Assembly: GCF_009709675.1 (NCBI RefSeq)
Contig: NZ_WMLB01000010.1
Coordinates: 1-64,000, forward strand
Source of the DNA: Agromyces bracchium
GTDB taxonomy: Bacteria > Actinomycetota > Actinomycetes > Actinomycetales > Microbacteriaceae
Reading direction: 5' to 3'
DNA length: 64,000 nt
The position numbers and the translations under genes are program-made. Below the pieces are notes generated by a model. It saw nothing but the letters and a program-made list of their open reading frames with translations. It was not told the origin of the DNA and searched no databases. How positions within the stretch are numbered: the first letter of the stretch is position 1; each line of letters opens with the position of its first letter. This document shows, one piece after another, positions 7,849-15,541 of this stretch.

Positions 7849-8646
7849 TCAGTCGACGAGCGCGCCCGCGGTCAGGTTCGAGATCACGCCGGTCATCGAT
7901 CCGGCGCGGTCGGATGCCGCGAACGCGAGGAACTCGGCGACCTCGTCGAGGGTCGGTAGCCGTCCGAGCAGCGTCATACCGGCGAGGCCGTCCATCCACT
8001 CGTCGAAGTCGATGCCGGAGGCGTCGGCGATGCGACCGAACATCTGGCGGGTGTACGAGGTGTCGAGCGCGTCGCGCATGGCGTGCGGCCGCACGCACAC
8101 GACCCGCACCCCCGCCGGACCGAGCTCGCCGGCGAGCGCTCGCGAGAAGCCCTCGAGCCCCGCGCTCTGCGCGGCGTTGCCGATGAGGCCGCGCCCGGTG
8201 AGCCGCGCGCCGGGCGTCGAGACGGTGAAGATCACCCCGCTCCCCTGCGCGATCATCGGGCGCGCGACGGCCTTCGCCGTGACGAAATTCGTCTGCAGGT
8301 AGCCCGTGACCGGGTGCAGGTACTCGGCGAGCGACGTGTCCGCGATCGCCCGGCCCTGCACGTGGTCGAAACCGACGGCGTTCAGCGCGATGTCGATGCG
8401 GCCCGCGGCATCCGTCACCTCGTCGACGTGGCGGTCGACGGCGACCTGGTCCATCGCGTCGACCACGGCGATCTCGACGGTGCCGCCGAACGAACGCGCA
8501 GCGGATGCCGCGGCCTCGAGCCGCGGGAGGCTCCGACCGGCGAGGAAGACCCTCGTTCCCTCCCTGGCGAACGCGCGCGCGGCGGCGGCGCCGATCGATC
8601 CTCCGCCGCCGTGGATCACGGCGACCTTGCCTTCGAGCACGCTCAT
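7849..8646 (-). CDS. Short-chain dehydrogenase/reductase-like protein lacking the catalytic Tyr-Lys pair
   Basis: 265 aa from the ATG at 8646 (GAAGGGA upstream). The Rossmann motif HGGGGSIG and the acidic/loop elements of classical SDRs are present, with ALNAVG in place of NNAG. The active-site stretch reads GLIGNAAQSAGLEGF, where YxxxK should be; alignment gives Asn and Ser at the Tyr and Lys positions. It may bind NAD(P) without normal SDR chemistry, or use a divergent mechanism. The promoter region carries two strong palindromes (8670-8721), so expression is under a dedicated repressor that is not obvious nearby. Confidence 0.85.
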   Translation of the reverse strand: MSVLEGKVAVIHGGGGSIGAAAARAFAREGTRVFLAGRSLPRLEAAASAARSFGGTVEIAVVDAMDQVAVDRHVDEVTDAAGRIDIALNAVGFDHVQGRAIADTSLAEYLHPVTGYLQTNFVTAKAVARPMIAQGSGVIFTVSTPGARLTGRGLIGNAAQSAGLEGFSRALAGELGPAGVRVVCVRPHAMRDALDTSYTRQMFGRIADASGIDFDEWMDGLAGMTLLGRLPTLDEVAEFLAFAASDRAGSMTGVISNLTAGALVD

Positions 8647-8669
8647 GATGGTTCCCTTCTCGTCGCTAT

Positions 8670-8721
8670 TGCAACTCAACGGTTGCATAGGCTCCCGGAT
8701 GATGCAACCACTGGGTTGCAT
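8670..8721. promoter_or_regulatory. Double palindromic operator upstream of the SDR-like gene
   Basis: The perfect 8-4-8 palindrome ATGCAACC-ACTG-GGTTGCAT is at 8702-8721. A second site with TGCAAC/GTTGCA arms is at 8670-8687. Centres are 33 bp apart, about three helical turns, as for TetR- or MarR-type repressors. Confidence 0.7.
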
Positions 8722-8872
8722 TACGTATCCGTACCACCGTGTGAACGAACCGACCGTGACGACGTCACCCGACGCGAACCGAGGGGATCACGTGGACCTG
8801 CCCGCCGCCGACTTCGACTCCAGACGAGGGTGTGACGGTGCGAATTCGCCGATTCCCCGAGCCTCTGGATTA

Positions 8873-8892
8873 ATACGCACATAGGTGCGTAT
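8873..8892. promoter_or_regulatory. PadR-type operator overlapping the padR promoter
   Basis: The perfect 8-4-8 palindrome ATACGCAC-ATAG-GTGCGTAT sits immediately upstream of, and overlaps, the -10 at 8890-8895. The form is typical of autoregulated PadR operators. Confidence 0.75.
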
Positions 8893-8895
8893 AGT
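8890..8895 (+). promoter_or_regulatory. -10 element of the padR-like gene (leaderless)
   Basis: TATAGT ends 7 nt before the ATG at 8903, and there is no Shine-Dalgarno. Confidence 0.6.
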
Positions 8896-8902
8896 CACGA
8901 AC

Positions 8903-9250
8903 ATGCCACGACGACGCCCGGGAGTGCTCCTCCCGATCGAGCTCGCGATCCTCGATGCGGGTCTCACCATCCAGCCGCGCGAGGGGTCGTTCTTCGGCTT
9001 CGCACTCGCGCGCACGCTCGCCGAACGAGACGGGTCCGCACTGGTCTCGCACGGCACGCTGTACCGCGCCCTGAACCGGATGGACGCCGCGGGGCTGCTC
9101 GAATCCGAGTGGGAAGCGCCCGAATTGGCCGAGGCCGACGGGCGCCCGCGCCGCCGCCTCTACCGGGTGACCGGCGCCGGCGAGGCCGCGTTTCGCGCGG
9201 CCGCCCGCACCGAGCGCCGCGGCACCGTGACCGGTGAGGCGCTCGCATGA
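8903..9250 (+). CDS. PadR-family transcriptional regulator
   Basis: 115 aa, a compact PadR winged helix: SHGTLYRALNRMDAAGLLES is the recognition helix and wing entry, and GRPRRRLYRVTGAGE is the beta-wing. I start it at ATG 8903; an in-frame GTG at 8885 would lie inside the operator and upstream of the expected start site. It probably represses its own operon, comprising itself and the two membrane proteins that follow with 4-bp ATGA overlaps. Such PadR-plus-membrane-protein units often respond to envelope stress or antimicrobials; the ligand here is unknown. Confidence 0.9.
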   Translation: MPRRRPGVLLPIELAILDAGLTIQPREGSFFGFALARTLAERDGSALVSHGTLYRALNRMDAAGLLESEWEAPELAEADGRPRRRLYRVTGAGEAAFRAAARTERRGTVTGEALA

Positions 9251-9996
9251 CCGGCGGCGACATGACCGGCGCAGACGACCGAGCGGTGGAGCGCGCAGCC
9301 CGGTCGACGCTGCACTGGACGCTGCGGTACACGAGCGGGCTCGATCCCGTCGTCGCGGCCGACCGGCAGGAGGAGATCCTCTCCGACCTGCACGAGCAGA
9401 CGGCATGGGCCACCGAGGCCGGCATAGGCGAGCGCGCCACGGCACGGTCGATCCGAGCGCGGATGCTGCGCGGCATCCCAGCCGACCTCGGCTGGCGGCG
9501 CGCACAGCTCTCCGGTCGGGAGGGCATCCGGCTGAGCCTCCCGCGCGTCGACGGGCTGCTCCTCGCCGCGGTCGCCGCCATCGGCGTCGTGCAGGTCGCC
9601 GTCGGCGCGTTCATCGCCGCCCGCCAGGTGCGGGCGCTCCTGATCGGCGACATCAGCTGGGTCCCCATCGCGGCAGCGCTCACCATCGCGCTCGGCGCGG
9701 TCGCGCTCGTCGCCACCGCGCTGCTCTGGCACCGCCGAATGCGGCCATGGGGCGCGGCGCTGCTCGCCGTCACCGGCCTCCTGATCTTCGCGCAGAGCGT
9801 CGAGGCGCTGTACTACCTCAGCGCGACCGCGCTCCTGGTGATCAACGGGGTGCCGTGGCTCGAACCGGCCGCCTACGCCATCGGCACCGGCGTCGCGATC
9901 CTCTGCATTGCCGCCTCCGCCCAGTGGGCGAACCCGGCTCGCAGATTCCCGGCCGCGCCCGGGGCATCCGCCCTCACCGGAGAGGAATCCCGATGA
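9247..9996 (+). CDS. Four-TM membrane protein of a PadR operon
   Basis: 249 aa. The start overlaps the padR stop (ATGA), so translation is coupled. Residues about 15-85 form a soluble helical head (WTLRYTSGLDPVVAADRQEEILSDL..), similar to the HAAS/permease-prefix head seen in PadR-linked membrane proteins. Four hydrophobic segments follow at about 98-120, 135-158, 165-187 and 197-220. No catalytic motif is visible. The function is unknown but likely at the membrane and under PadR control. Confidence 0.8.
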   Translation: MTGGDMTGADDRAVERAARSTLHWTLRYTSGLDPVVAADRQEEILSDLHEQTAWATEAGIGERATARSIRARMLRGIPADLGWRRAQLSGREGIRLSLPRVDGLLLAAVAAIGVVQVAVGAFIAARQVRALLIGDISWVPIAAALTIALGAVALVATALLWHRRMRPWGAALLAVTGLLIFAQSVEALYYLSATALLVINGVPWLEPAAYAIGTGVAILCIAASAQWANPARRFPAAPGASALTGEESR

Positions 9997-10718
9997 ACCT
10001 GCAGCACCTCCTCGACGACGAACGACGACGCGAAGAAGAGCGACAGGGTCGACGGATGCCGCGGCGGCGCGTCGTACTCCTCGTCGGCGCCGTCGGGGCA
10101 GCCATCGCCATCGGAACCGGCGCGGCGCTCACCGCAGCGGCCGTCTCCGAGATCAACGGATACGAGCAGCTGTCGGCCGCGTCCACTGCGACTCCGGCCG
10201 TGTCGACGCCCGCGCCCGACACCGCGGCGGACCCGACGCCCGCGACGACCGAGCCCGATCCGAGTGCGTCGTCGGCACCTGCACCAGCTGCCGGCGAGGC
10301 ATCCGCGGCCGGCGACGTTGACGCTGAACCGGCTCCCGGCGGCATCGCCACCATCCGCGGGTACACCGTGTACGACGAGAGGTCCGACCTCGACCTGATC
10401 CCGAGGCCGTCGGCGGAGTTCGTCGAGGAGTGGGCGCTCGACGTCGAGACGATCCTGATGCAGAGCCACCTCGACGCGAAGTGCATGGCCGAGAAGGGGT
10501 TCACGGCCGCGTTCATCCCGATGTGGCAGACCTGGGAGAACGGCGACATGATGGCGTTGCTCGAGGAGCTCGACGCCTTCAACGACGCCCGGACTCCCGA
10601 ATGGCAGGAGGCGTTCTGGGGCGCCGACGACCAACCGCTCGGCGACGCCTACGACTGGACGCAGGCCGGATGCCACGGGGCATCCGTGCACTACACCGGC
10701 ATGGACGACGCCAACTGA
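9993..10718 (+). CDS. Membrane-anchored protein with an Ala/Pro/Thr-rich stalk, unknown function
   Basis: 241 aa; overlaps the preceding gene by ATGA and has GAGAGGA upstream. A charged N-terminus (DDERRREEERQGRR) is followed by one TM helix at about 28-50, a low-complexity stalk (about 58-120) rich in Ala, Pro, Thr and Asp, and a folded outer domain with two Cys (AKCMAEKGF and AGCHG) that could pair. It is the third gene of the PadR operon. I do not recognise the outer domain. Confidence 0.78.
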   Translation: MNLQHLLDDERRREEERQGRRMPRRRVVLLVGAVGAAIAIGTGAALTAAAVSEINGYEQLSAASTATPAVSTPAPDTAADPTPATTEPDPSASSAPAPAAGEASAAGDVDAEPAPGGIATIRGYTVYDERSDLDLIPRPSAEFVEEWALDVETILMQSHLDAKCMAEKGFTAAFIPMWQTWENGDMMALLEELDAFNDARTPEWQEAFWGADDQPLGDAYDWTQAGCHGASVHYTGMDDAN

Positions 10719-10767
10719 GGCAGGCCCGACGAAGCGTCGGTGCGTCGGCCTGCCGGAGGCGTGCAGG

Positions 10768-11766
10768 CTACGCCGTGTACGCCGTGGCCGGGGCCCGTCC
10801 TCCTCGGCGCACGGCGCCGGGCGTCTCCCCGTGATGACGCTTGAAGGCACGGCTGAATGCCGCCTCCGAGGTGTAGCCGACGCCGGCCGAGATCGCCGCG
10901 ATCGGCTCCTCGGTGCGACCCAGTTGCCAGGCCGCGTGCTCGAGGCGCCAGTCCGTGAGGTAGCGCATCGGCGGCATGCCGACGAGGGTCGTGAACCGCT
11001 CGGCGAACGCCGACCGTGACAGGTTCGCCGCACGAGCGAGCGTCACGAGGCTCCACGGCTCCCCGGGTTGTGCGTGCATCCGCCCGATCGCCCGCCCGAT
11101 CTGCGGATCCCGCAGCGCGGCGAGCCACCCCGTCGTCATGTCGGCCCGCCGCAGCCAGTGACGGAGCACCTGCACGACGAGCACGTCCGCCAGCCTCGTC
11201 ATGACCGCCTCGCCGCCGGGCTCGAACGACTCCGCCTCTCGTGCGAGCAGGCGCAGCACCGCTCCGAACGCACCGGCCTCGCCGTCGTCCCACGCGTCGA
11301 CATGGATCACGTCGGGCAGCTCCGCGATGAGCCGCGCGGTGAGCGGAGCGTCGACCTGCATCGCCGCGTACGCGACCTGCGTCGGCGCTCCGCCGCCGCC
11401 GAAGACCATGTGCTCGTACGTGTCGCCGAGCACGTCGGCGGGGATGTCGAAGAGCGGCGTCGCCGCGGCATCCGCTGTGCTCGACAACCGGTACGGCACG
11501 CCGCGGGTGATCAACGTCGCGCTGCCGGCCTCGAGCACGTGCACGTCGCCGCCGATCTCGAGGATGCAGCGACCCGACAACACGACCGGGAGGGTCATGT
11601 ATCCCTCGAGTGCGGGGAACTCGATGCCCCACGGCTCCGAGAGCTCGGCACGACAGTAGAGCGCACCGGTGAAGCGCAGCAGGTGCAGGCCGTCGACGAG
11701 CCGGTCGGCGGATGTCTCGTCAGCGCGTGGGGCTCGGCCGGTGAGGGCCGTTCGCGGATTGACCAT
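10768..11766 (-). CDS. AraC-family regulator with N-terminal cupin domain
   Basis: 332 aa from the ATG at 11766. Residues about 20-200 are an AraC-type cupin sensor; residues about 215-320 hold the two HTH motifs (WSLVTLARAANLSRSAFAERF and IAAISAGVGYTSEAAFSRAFKRHHGETPGAVRR). It is divergent from the NmrA-like gene at 11913 across 146 bp and is the obvious candidate to control it, as is common for AraC/NmrA or AraC/SDR pairs. The inducer is unknown. Confidence 0.93.
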   Translation of the reverse strand: MVNPRTALTGRAPRADETSADRLVDGLHLLRFTGALYCRAELSEPWGIEFPALEGYMTLPVVLSGRCILEIGGDVHVLEAGSATLITRGVPYRLSSTADAAATPLFDIPADVLGDTYEHMVFGGGGAPTQVAYAAMQVDAPLTARLIAELPDVIHVDAWDDGEAGAFGAVLRLLAREAESFEPGGEAVMTRLADVLVVQVLRHWLRRADMTTGWLAALRDPQIGRAIGRMHAQPGEPWSLVTLARAANLSRSAFAERFTTLVGMPPMRYLTDWRLEHAAWQLGRTEEPIAAISAGVGYTSEAAFSRAFKRHHGETPGAVRRGGRAPATAYTA

Positions 11767-11912
11767 GCGTCCACCGTGGCATGCCGAGATGCCGGACGTC
11801 CGAGCTTCTGGACGATCGGCATATAGATCAGGGCTCTCAGCGATTGCTCGTCCGTGTTGCCCGACGATGCTGGACCCACAGCCAAACCATGCGATCCGAA
11901 AGGGCAACGACC

Positions 11913-12803
11913 ATGAACACCGCATCGACCACCGGCACCGCGAACGCCACCGCAACCGCGAACGCCAGCGCAGCCGCCACTGCCAGCGCAGCCGCCACCA
12001 CAGCCGTCATCGGCGCCACCGGCAAGACGGGCCGCCGGGTCGTCGATCTGCTCGAACACCGAGGGCTTCGCGTGCGGGGCCTCGCTCGCAGCACGACTCC
12101 CGGCTTCGACTGGGACGCGCCCGAGTCGTGGCCTCGGGCCCTGCAGGGCGTCGATCGCCTGTACGCGACCTACTCCCCCGATCTCGCCGTGCCGGAATCC
12201 GCCGCGGCCATCACGCACCTCGTCGACGTCGCCCGCGACGCCGGCGTCGGCCGCATCGTGCTGCTGTCGGGGCGCGGCGAGGACGGCGCACGTCGCTGCG
12301 AGGACATCCTGCTCGCCTCGGGTGTTCCGGCGACCGTCGTGCGGTCGAGCTGGTTCGTCCAGAACTTCACCGAGGGGATGCTGCGCGACGCCGTGCGCTC
12401 GGGCGTGCTCGCACTCCCGGCCGGCGGGGCGCGCGAGCCGTTCATCGACGTCGACGACATCGCCGAGGTCGTCGTCGAGGCGCTGACCGGCGAGGGCCAC
12501 GAGGGCCGCGTCTACGAGGTGACCGGACCGGAGCTGCTCACCTTCGCCGACATGGCGGCCCTGCTGTCCGAGCTCCACGGACGAGACGTGCGGTACCTCC
12601 CCGTCGGCTTCGACGAGTTCCACGCGGCCGTCGCGGCCGACGCCGGGCCCGAGGTCGCGACGATGCTCACCGAGCTCAGCCGGGAAGTGTTCGACGGGCG
12701 CAACGAATCGGTCGCCTCGGGCGTGTTCGAGGCGCTCGGCCGGCCGCCGCGCGACGCCCGCACCGTGCTCGCGCAGGCCGCGCTCGCGGGCGTCTGGGCG
12801 TAG
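11913..12803 (+). CDS. NAD(P)H-binding, NmrA-like atypical SDR protein
   Basis: 296 aa. A Rossmann GxxGxxG (VIGATGKTG) begins at about residue 32, and the sequence keeps the NmrA/quinone-reductase-like pattern (LLSGRGEDGARRCEDILLASGVPATVVRSSWFVQNF..) without YxxxK. These proteins sense or reduce using NAD(P). AAGGG precedes the ATG. The first 30 residues are an odd Ala/Thr/Ser/Asn run made by short DNA repeats (an 18-nt unit twice at 11964-11999), absent from usual homologues. Confidence 0.87.
   Translation: MNTASTTGTANATATANASAAATASAAATTAVIGATGKTGRRVVDLLEHRGLRVRGLARSTTPGFDWDAPESWPRALQGVDRLYATYSPDLAVPESAAAITHLVDVARDAGVGRIVLLSGRGEDGARRCEDILLASGVPATVVRSSWFVQNFTEGMLRDAVRSGVLALPAGGAREPFIDVDDIAEVVVEALTGEGHEGRVYEVTGPELLTFADMAALLSELHGRDVRYLPVGFDEFHAAVAADAGPEVATMLTELSREVFDGRNESVASGVFEALGRPPRDARTVLAQAALAGVWA
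11964..11999 (+). repeat. Tandem 18-nt repeat in the NmrA-like gene
   Basis: GCCAGCGCAGCCGCCAC plus one variable base is repeated at 11964-11981 and 11982-11999. It encodes an Ala/Ser/Thr-rich N-terminal extension in frame. Confidence 0.8.
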
Positions 12804-12851
12804 GCCCGGGCGTCGGCGGGCGCGTGGGCGTGAACCTGGGCGCAGCGAGCC

Positions 12852-13826
12852 TCAGCCGCCGAGCGGCGTTCCCGCCTCGTCGAGGTCGATCGGATGCCGC
12901 GTCCGCGCGCCCGCGCGCACCGCATCGAGCACCGCCTGGAGCGCCGGCGAGTCCGCCTGGCTGCGGCGATGCACGGCCGCGACCCCGCGCACCGATGCCG
13001 GCTGCACCGTCGGAATCGCCACGAGGTCGTCGGGCAGCGGCGAACGCCCGAGCCGCGGCACCAACGCCACGCCGAGCCCCGCGCGGACGAGCTCGAGGTG
13101 GTTCTCGAACTCCATGGACTCGTGCACGATGCGCGGCGCGTTCGAGACGCCGTCGAACAGGCGCCGCAGCCACTGCCGGCAGATCGTCGAGTCGAACGTC
13201 GCGACCCACTCCTCGTCGGCGAGGTCGGCCGGGGTCAGCTCGGCCCGACCCGCGAGCGGGTGCTCGCGGCGCAGGATCACGTCCGCGACATCCGTGAACA
13301 GGGGCGTCTCCACGAGGTGATCGGGCATCGCCAGCGCGACCCCGCCCCACCGGTGCACGATGCCGAGATCGCGCTGGCCCGACGCGACGAGCGCGATCGT
13401 CTCCCACGGCTCGCTCTCGCGCATCGGCACCCGAAGCTCCGGATGCTCCGCGCGCAGCCGCGGCAGCACGTCGACGAGCAGGCCCCGCACCGCGGTCGAG
13501 AACGCGCCGATGCGCACCTCGCCGGTGATGCGGCGCGCGGCCGCGCCATCCGCCCCCGTCTTGTGGCCCGTGAGGTGCAGGTCGGCCTCGATGCGCTCGA
13601 GGTCGGCGAGCACCGTCGCCGACGACGTGACGAGGTGGCGGCCGGCATCCGTCAGCACCACACCGCGCCCCGCCCGCTCGAGCAACGCGACCCGAGTGCC
13701 GCGCTCGAGGCGCTTGATCTGCTGCGACACCGCCGACGGCGTGAAGCCGAGCGCGTCGGCCGCCGCCGCGACGCTGCCGTTCGTGGCCACCGCGCGCAGC
13801 GCGACCACGGCTTCGAGATCGATCAT
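12852..13826 (-). CDS. LysR-family transcriptional regulator
   Basis: 324 aa. The N-terminal HTH (GSVAAAADALGFTPSAVSQQIKRLE) is followed by a type 2 periplasmic-binding effector domain from about residue 100. The start at 13826 has no Shine-Dalgarno but has TAGCAT 6 nt upstream. It is divergent from the DMT exporter at 13899 over 72 bp, which usually means the LysR activates the exporter when its substrate accumulates. Confidence 0.94.
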   Translation of the reverse strand: MIDLEAVVALRAVATNGSVAAAADALGFTPSAVSQQIKRLERGTRVALLERAGRGVVLTDAGRHLVTSSATVLADLERIEADLHLTGHKTGADGAAARRITGEVRIGAFSTAVRGLLVDVLPRLRAEHPELRVPMRESEPWETIALVASGQRDLGIVHRWGGVALAMPDHLVETPLFTDVADVILRREHPLAGRAELTPADLADEEWVATFDSTICRQWLRRLFDGVSNAPRIVHESMEFENHLELVRAGLGVALVPRLGRSPLPDDLVAIPTVQPASVRGVAAVHRRSQADSPALQAVLDAVRAGARTRHPIDLDEAGTPLGG

Positions 13827-13832
13827 GCAGTG

Positions 13833-13838
13833 ATGCTA
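13833..13838 (-). promoter_or_regulatory. -10 element of the LysR gene (leaderless)
   Basis: TAGCAT on the minus strand, with 6 nt between hexamer and ATG. Confidence 0.55.
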
Positions 13839-13898
13839 CCGATTCATGAGCAGAAATGGTCGCTGGTGTTTCCGGATGCCGCGGGCGAACCTTGATCC

Positions 13899-14858
13899 AT
13901 GACGAGACGCGACATGCTGCTGGCGGCCCTCGTGGCGACGATGTGGGGCTTCAACTTCGTCGTCATCGACTGGGGCATGGACGGCATCCCGCCGCTGTTC
14001 TTCGTCGCCATCCGGTTCGCGGTCGTCGCCCTCGCCGTGGTCGTCGTGCCGCGCCCGCTCGCGGGCTGGAAGACCGTCGTCGGCGTCGGCCTCTTCATGA
14101 GCCTCGGCCAGTTCGCCCTGCTCTACACGTCGATCGCGCTCGGGCTGCAGCCCGGCATCGCCGCGCTGCTGCTGCAGGCGCAGGTCGTGCTCACGATCCT
14201 CGTCGCCGCCCTCGCGCTGCGCGAGCGGCCGACGCGCCTGCAGGTCGCGGGCGTGCTGCTCGGCACGGTCGGGCTCGGCGTCGTCGCCCTCGGCCGCGGC
14301 GGCGATGCCCCAGCGCTCGCGGTCGTGCTGTGCCTGCTCGCCGCACTCTCGTGGGCGATCGGCAACGTCATCTCGCGGAAGGCCGGGCCGGTCGCACCCG
14401 CCCGCCGGCTCGGGGCGCTCTCGCTCACGGTGTGGTCGTCGCTCGTGGTGCCGCTGCCCGCGCTCGGACTGTCGGCGCTCATCGAGGGGCCCGACGCCAT
14501 CGCCGCCGGCATCGCGGCATTCGGATGGCGCCCGCTGCTCTCGACGCTCTACACCGCCGGGCTCTGCACGCTCGTCGGCTACGCGATCTTCAACGGGCTG
14601 CTCGCCCGGAACCGCTCCGCATCGGTCGTGCCGTGGGTCCTGCTCGCGCCGGTCGTCGCGATGGCGTCGGCGGCGGCGCTGCTGGGGCAGGTGCCGAACG
14701 TGTGGGAGACGGTCGGTGGGACGGTGCTCGTGGCCGGGGTGTTCGTCGCGAATGCGCCGGGGCGGCGGAAGGCGGCGGCGGCCGAGGCAGCGGAGGCGGA
14801 GGCGGCGCCTGCGCCGGAGGCATCCGCTCGGGAACCGATCTCGCCGCGGTCGGGGTGA
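13899..14858 (+). CDS. EamA/DMT-superfamily exporter
   Basis: 319 aa with ten hydrophobic segments in two EamA repeats (about 4-132 and 140-288). The DMT signature GFNFVVI..G is in TM1 and the loops are short. The C-terminal about 30 residues are an Ala/Glu-rich cytoplasmic tail with no known role. Likely substrates are amino acids or metabolites leaving the cell. Control by the divergent LysR at 13826 is expected. Confidence 0.9.
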   Translation: MTRRDMLLAALVATMWGFNFVVIDWGMDGIPPLFFVAIRFAVVALAVVVVPRPLAGWKTVVGVGLFMSLGQFALLYTSIALGLQPGIAALLLQAQVVLTILVAALALRERPTRLQVAGVLLGTVGLGVVALGRGGDAPALAVVLCLLAALSWAIGNVISRKAGPVAPARRLGALSLTVWSSLVVPLPALGLSALIEGPDAIAAGIAAFGWRPLLSTLYTAGLCTLVGYAIFNGLLARNRSASVVPWVLLAPVVAMASAAALLGQVPNVWETVGGTVLVAGVFVANAPGRRKAAAAEAAEAEAAPAPEASAREPISPRSG

Positions 14859-14900
14859 CGGGACGGGTCCGCGTGGTTGCGCCGATCGTCCCGGATGACT

Positions 14901-14918
14901 CGGATGCCGCGGCATCCG
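14901..14918. repeat. Perfect 18-bp palindrome CGGATGCCGCGGCATCCG, copy 1
   Basis: Intergenic between the DMT exporter and the GAF gene. Identical copies lie inside genes at 20105-20122 and 62238-62255. Confidence 0.85.
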
Positions 14919-14941
14919 TCCTGCGTCGCACGCTCGCGCGC

Positions 14942-14947
14942 TAGGTT
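14942..14947 (+). promoter_or_regulatory. -10 element of the GAF gene (leaderless)
   Basis: TAGGTT with 6 nt to the ATG at 14954, and no Shine-Dalgarno. Confidence 0.6.
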
Positions 14948-14953
14948 GATGCC

Positions 14954-15502
14954 ATGGACCCCGGTGAGGTCGGAATCGAGATCACGCCGATCCTCGAGGC
15001 CGGCACGCTCGAGCCCGAGTTCGCCGCTCAGCTCGACGCGCTCCTGCGCCGAACCTGCCATCTCGCCAGAGCGCTGACCGGTGCCGAACAGGCCGCGCTC
15101 AAGCTCTGGGTCGGCGAGGACGCGTCACAGGCACGGAAGTACTTCAGCCTGAGCGCGAAGTACGCAGCGTTCCGTGACTTCAGGGTCGACCCGAGGGGCC
15201 ATGGCCTGCACGGCATGAAGATCCCACCCGGAGAGGTCATCCGCCTGACCGACGCCGAGGTGGTGGCGCATCCGCTCTTCACCGGCTTCGGCCCGTTCGC
15301 TGCGACCCACCCGCCGATGCGCGGATGGCTCGCCACGAGCGTCTGCGGCGACGACGGTCGCATCTACGGGCTGCTGCAACTGAGCGACAAGAGCGGTGGG
15401 CGCGAGTTCGACGAATCCGACGAGGCGAACATCCGCGAACTCGCGGCGCTGATCGGCGAAACGCTCGACGCCCTTCGACTGGCCGCCCAGCGGCCGGCGT
15501 AG
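14954..15502 (+). CDS. Stand-alone GAF-domain protein
   Basis: 182 aa, essentially one GAF domain (about 25-175) ending in the typical GLLQLSDKSGGREFDESDEANIRELAALIG block. GAF domains bind small ligands or cofactors or sense redox. There is no output domain, so it would act through a partner. It has its own leaderless promoter and is not in an operon. Confidence 0.88.
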   Translation: MDPGEVGIEITPILEAGTLEPEFAAQLDALLRRTCHLARALTGAEQAALKLWVGEDASQARKYFSLSAKYAAFRDFRVDPRGHGLHGMKIPPGEVIRLTDAEVVAHPLFTGFGPFAATHPPMRGWLATSVCGDDGRIYGLLQLSDKSGGREFDESDEANIRELAALIGETLDALRLAAQRPA

Positions 15503-15541
15503 CCGGCCGCGTCGTCAGGTTCGTCGACGACGCAGCTCCCC

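Noticed and set aside
8722-8872. Small divergent regulator gene between the double palindrome and the padR promoter
   Set aside because: A GTG-started frame of about 48 codons exists, but it has no HTH and no Shine-Dalgarno, and runs into the PadR operator. At most it is a remnant.
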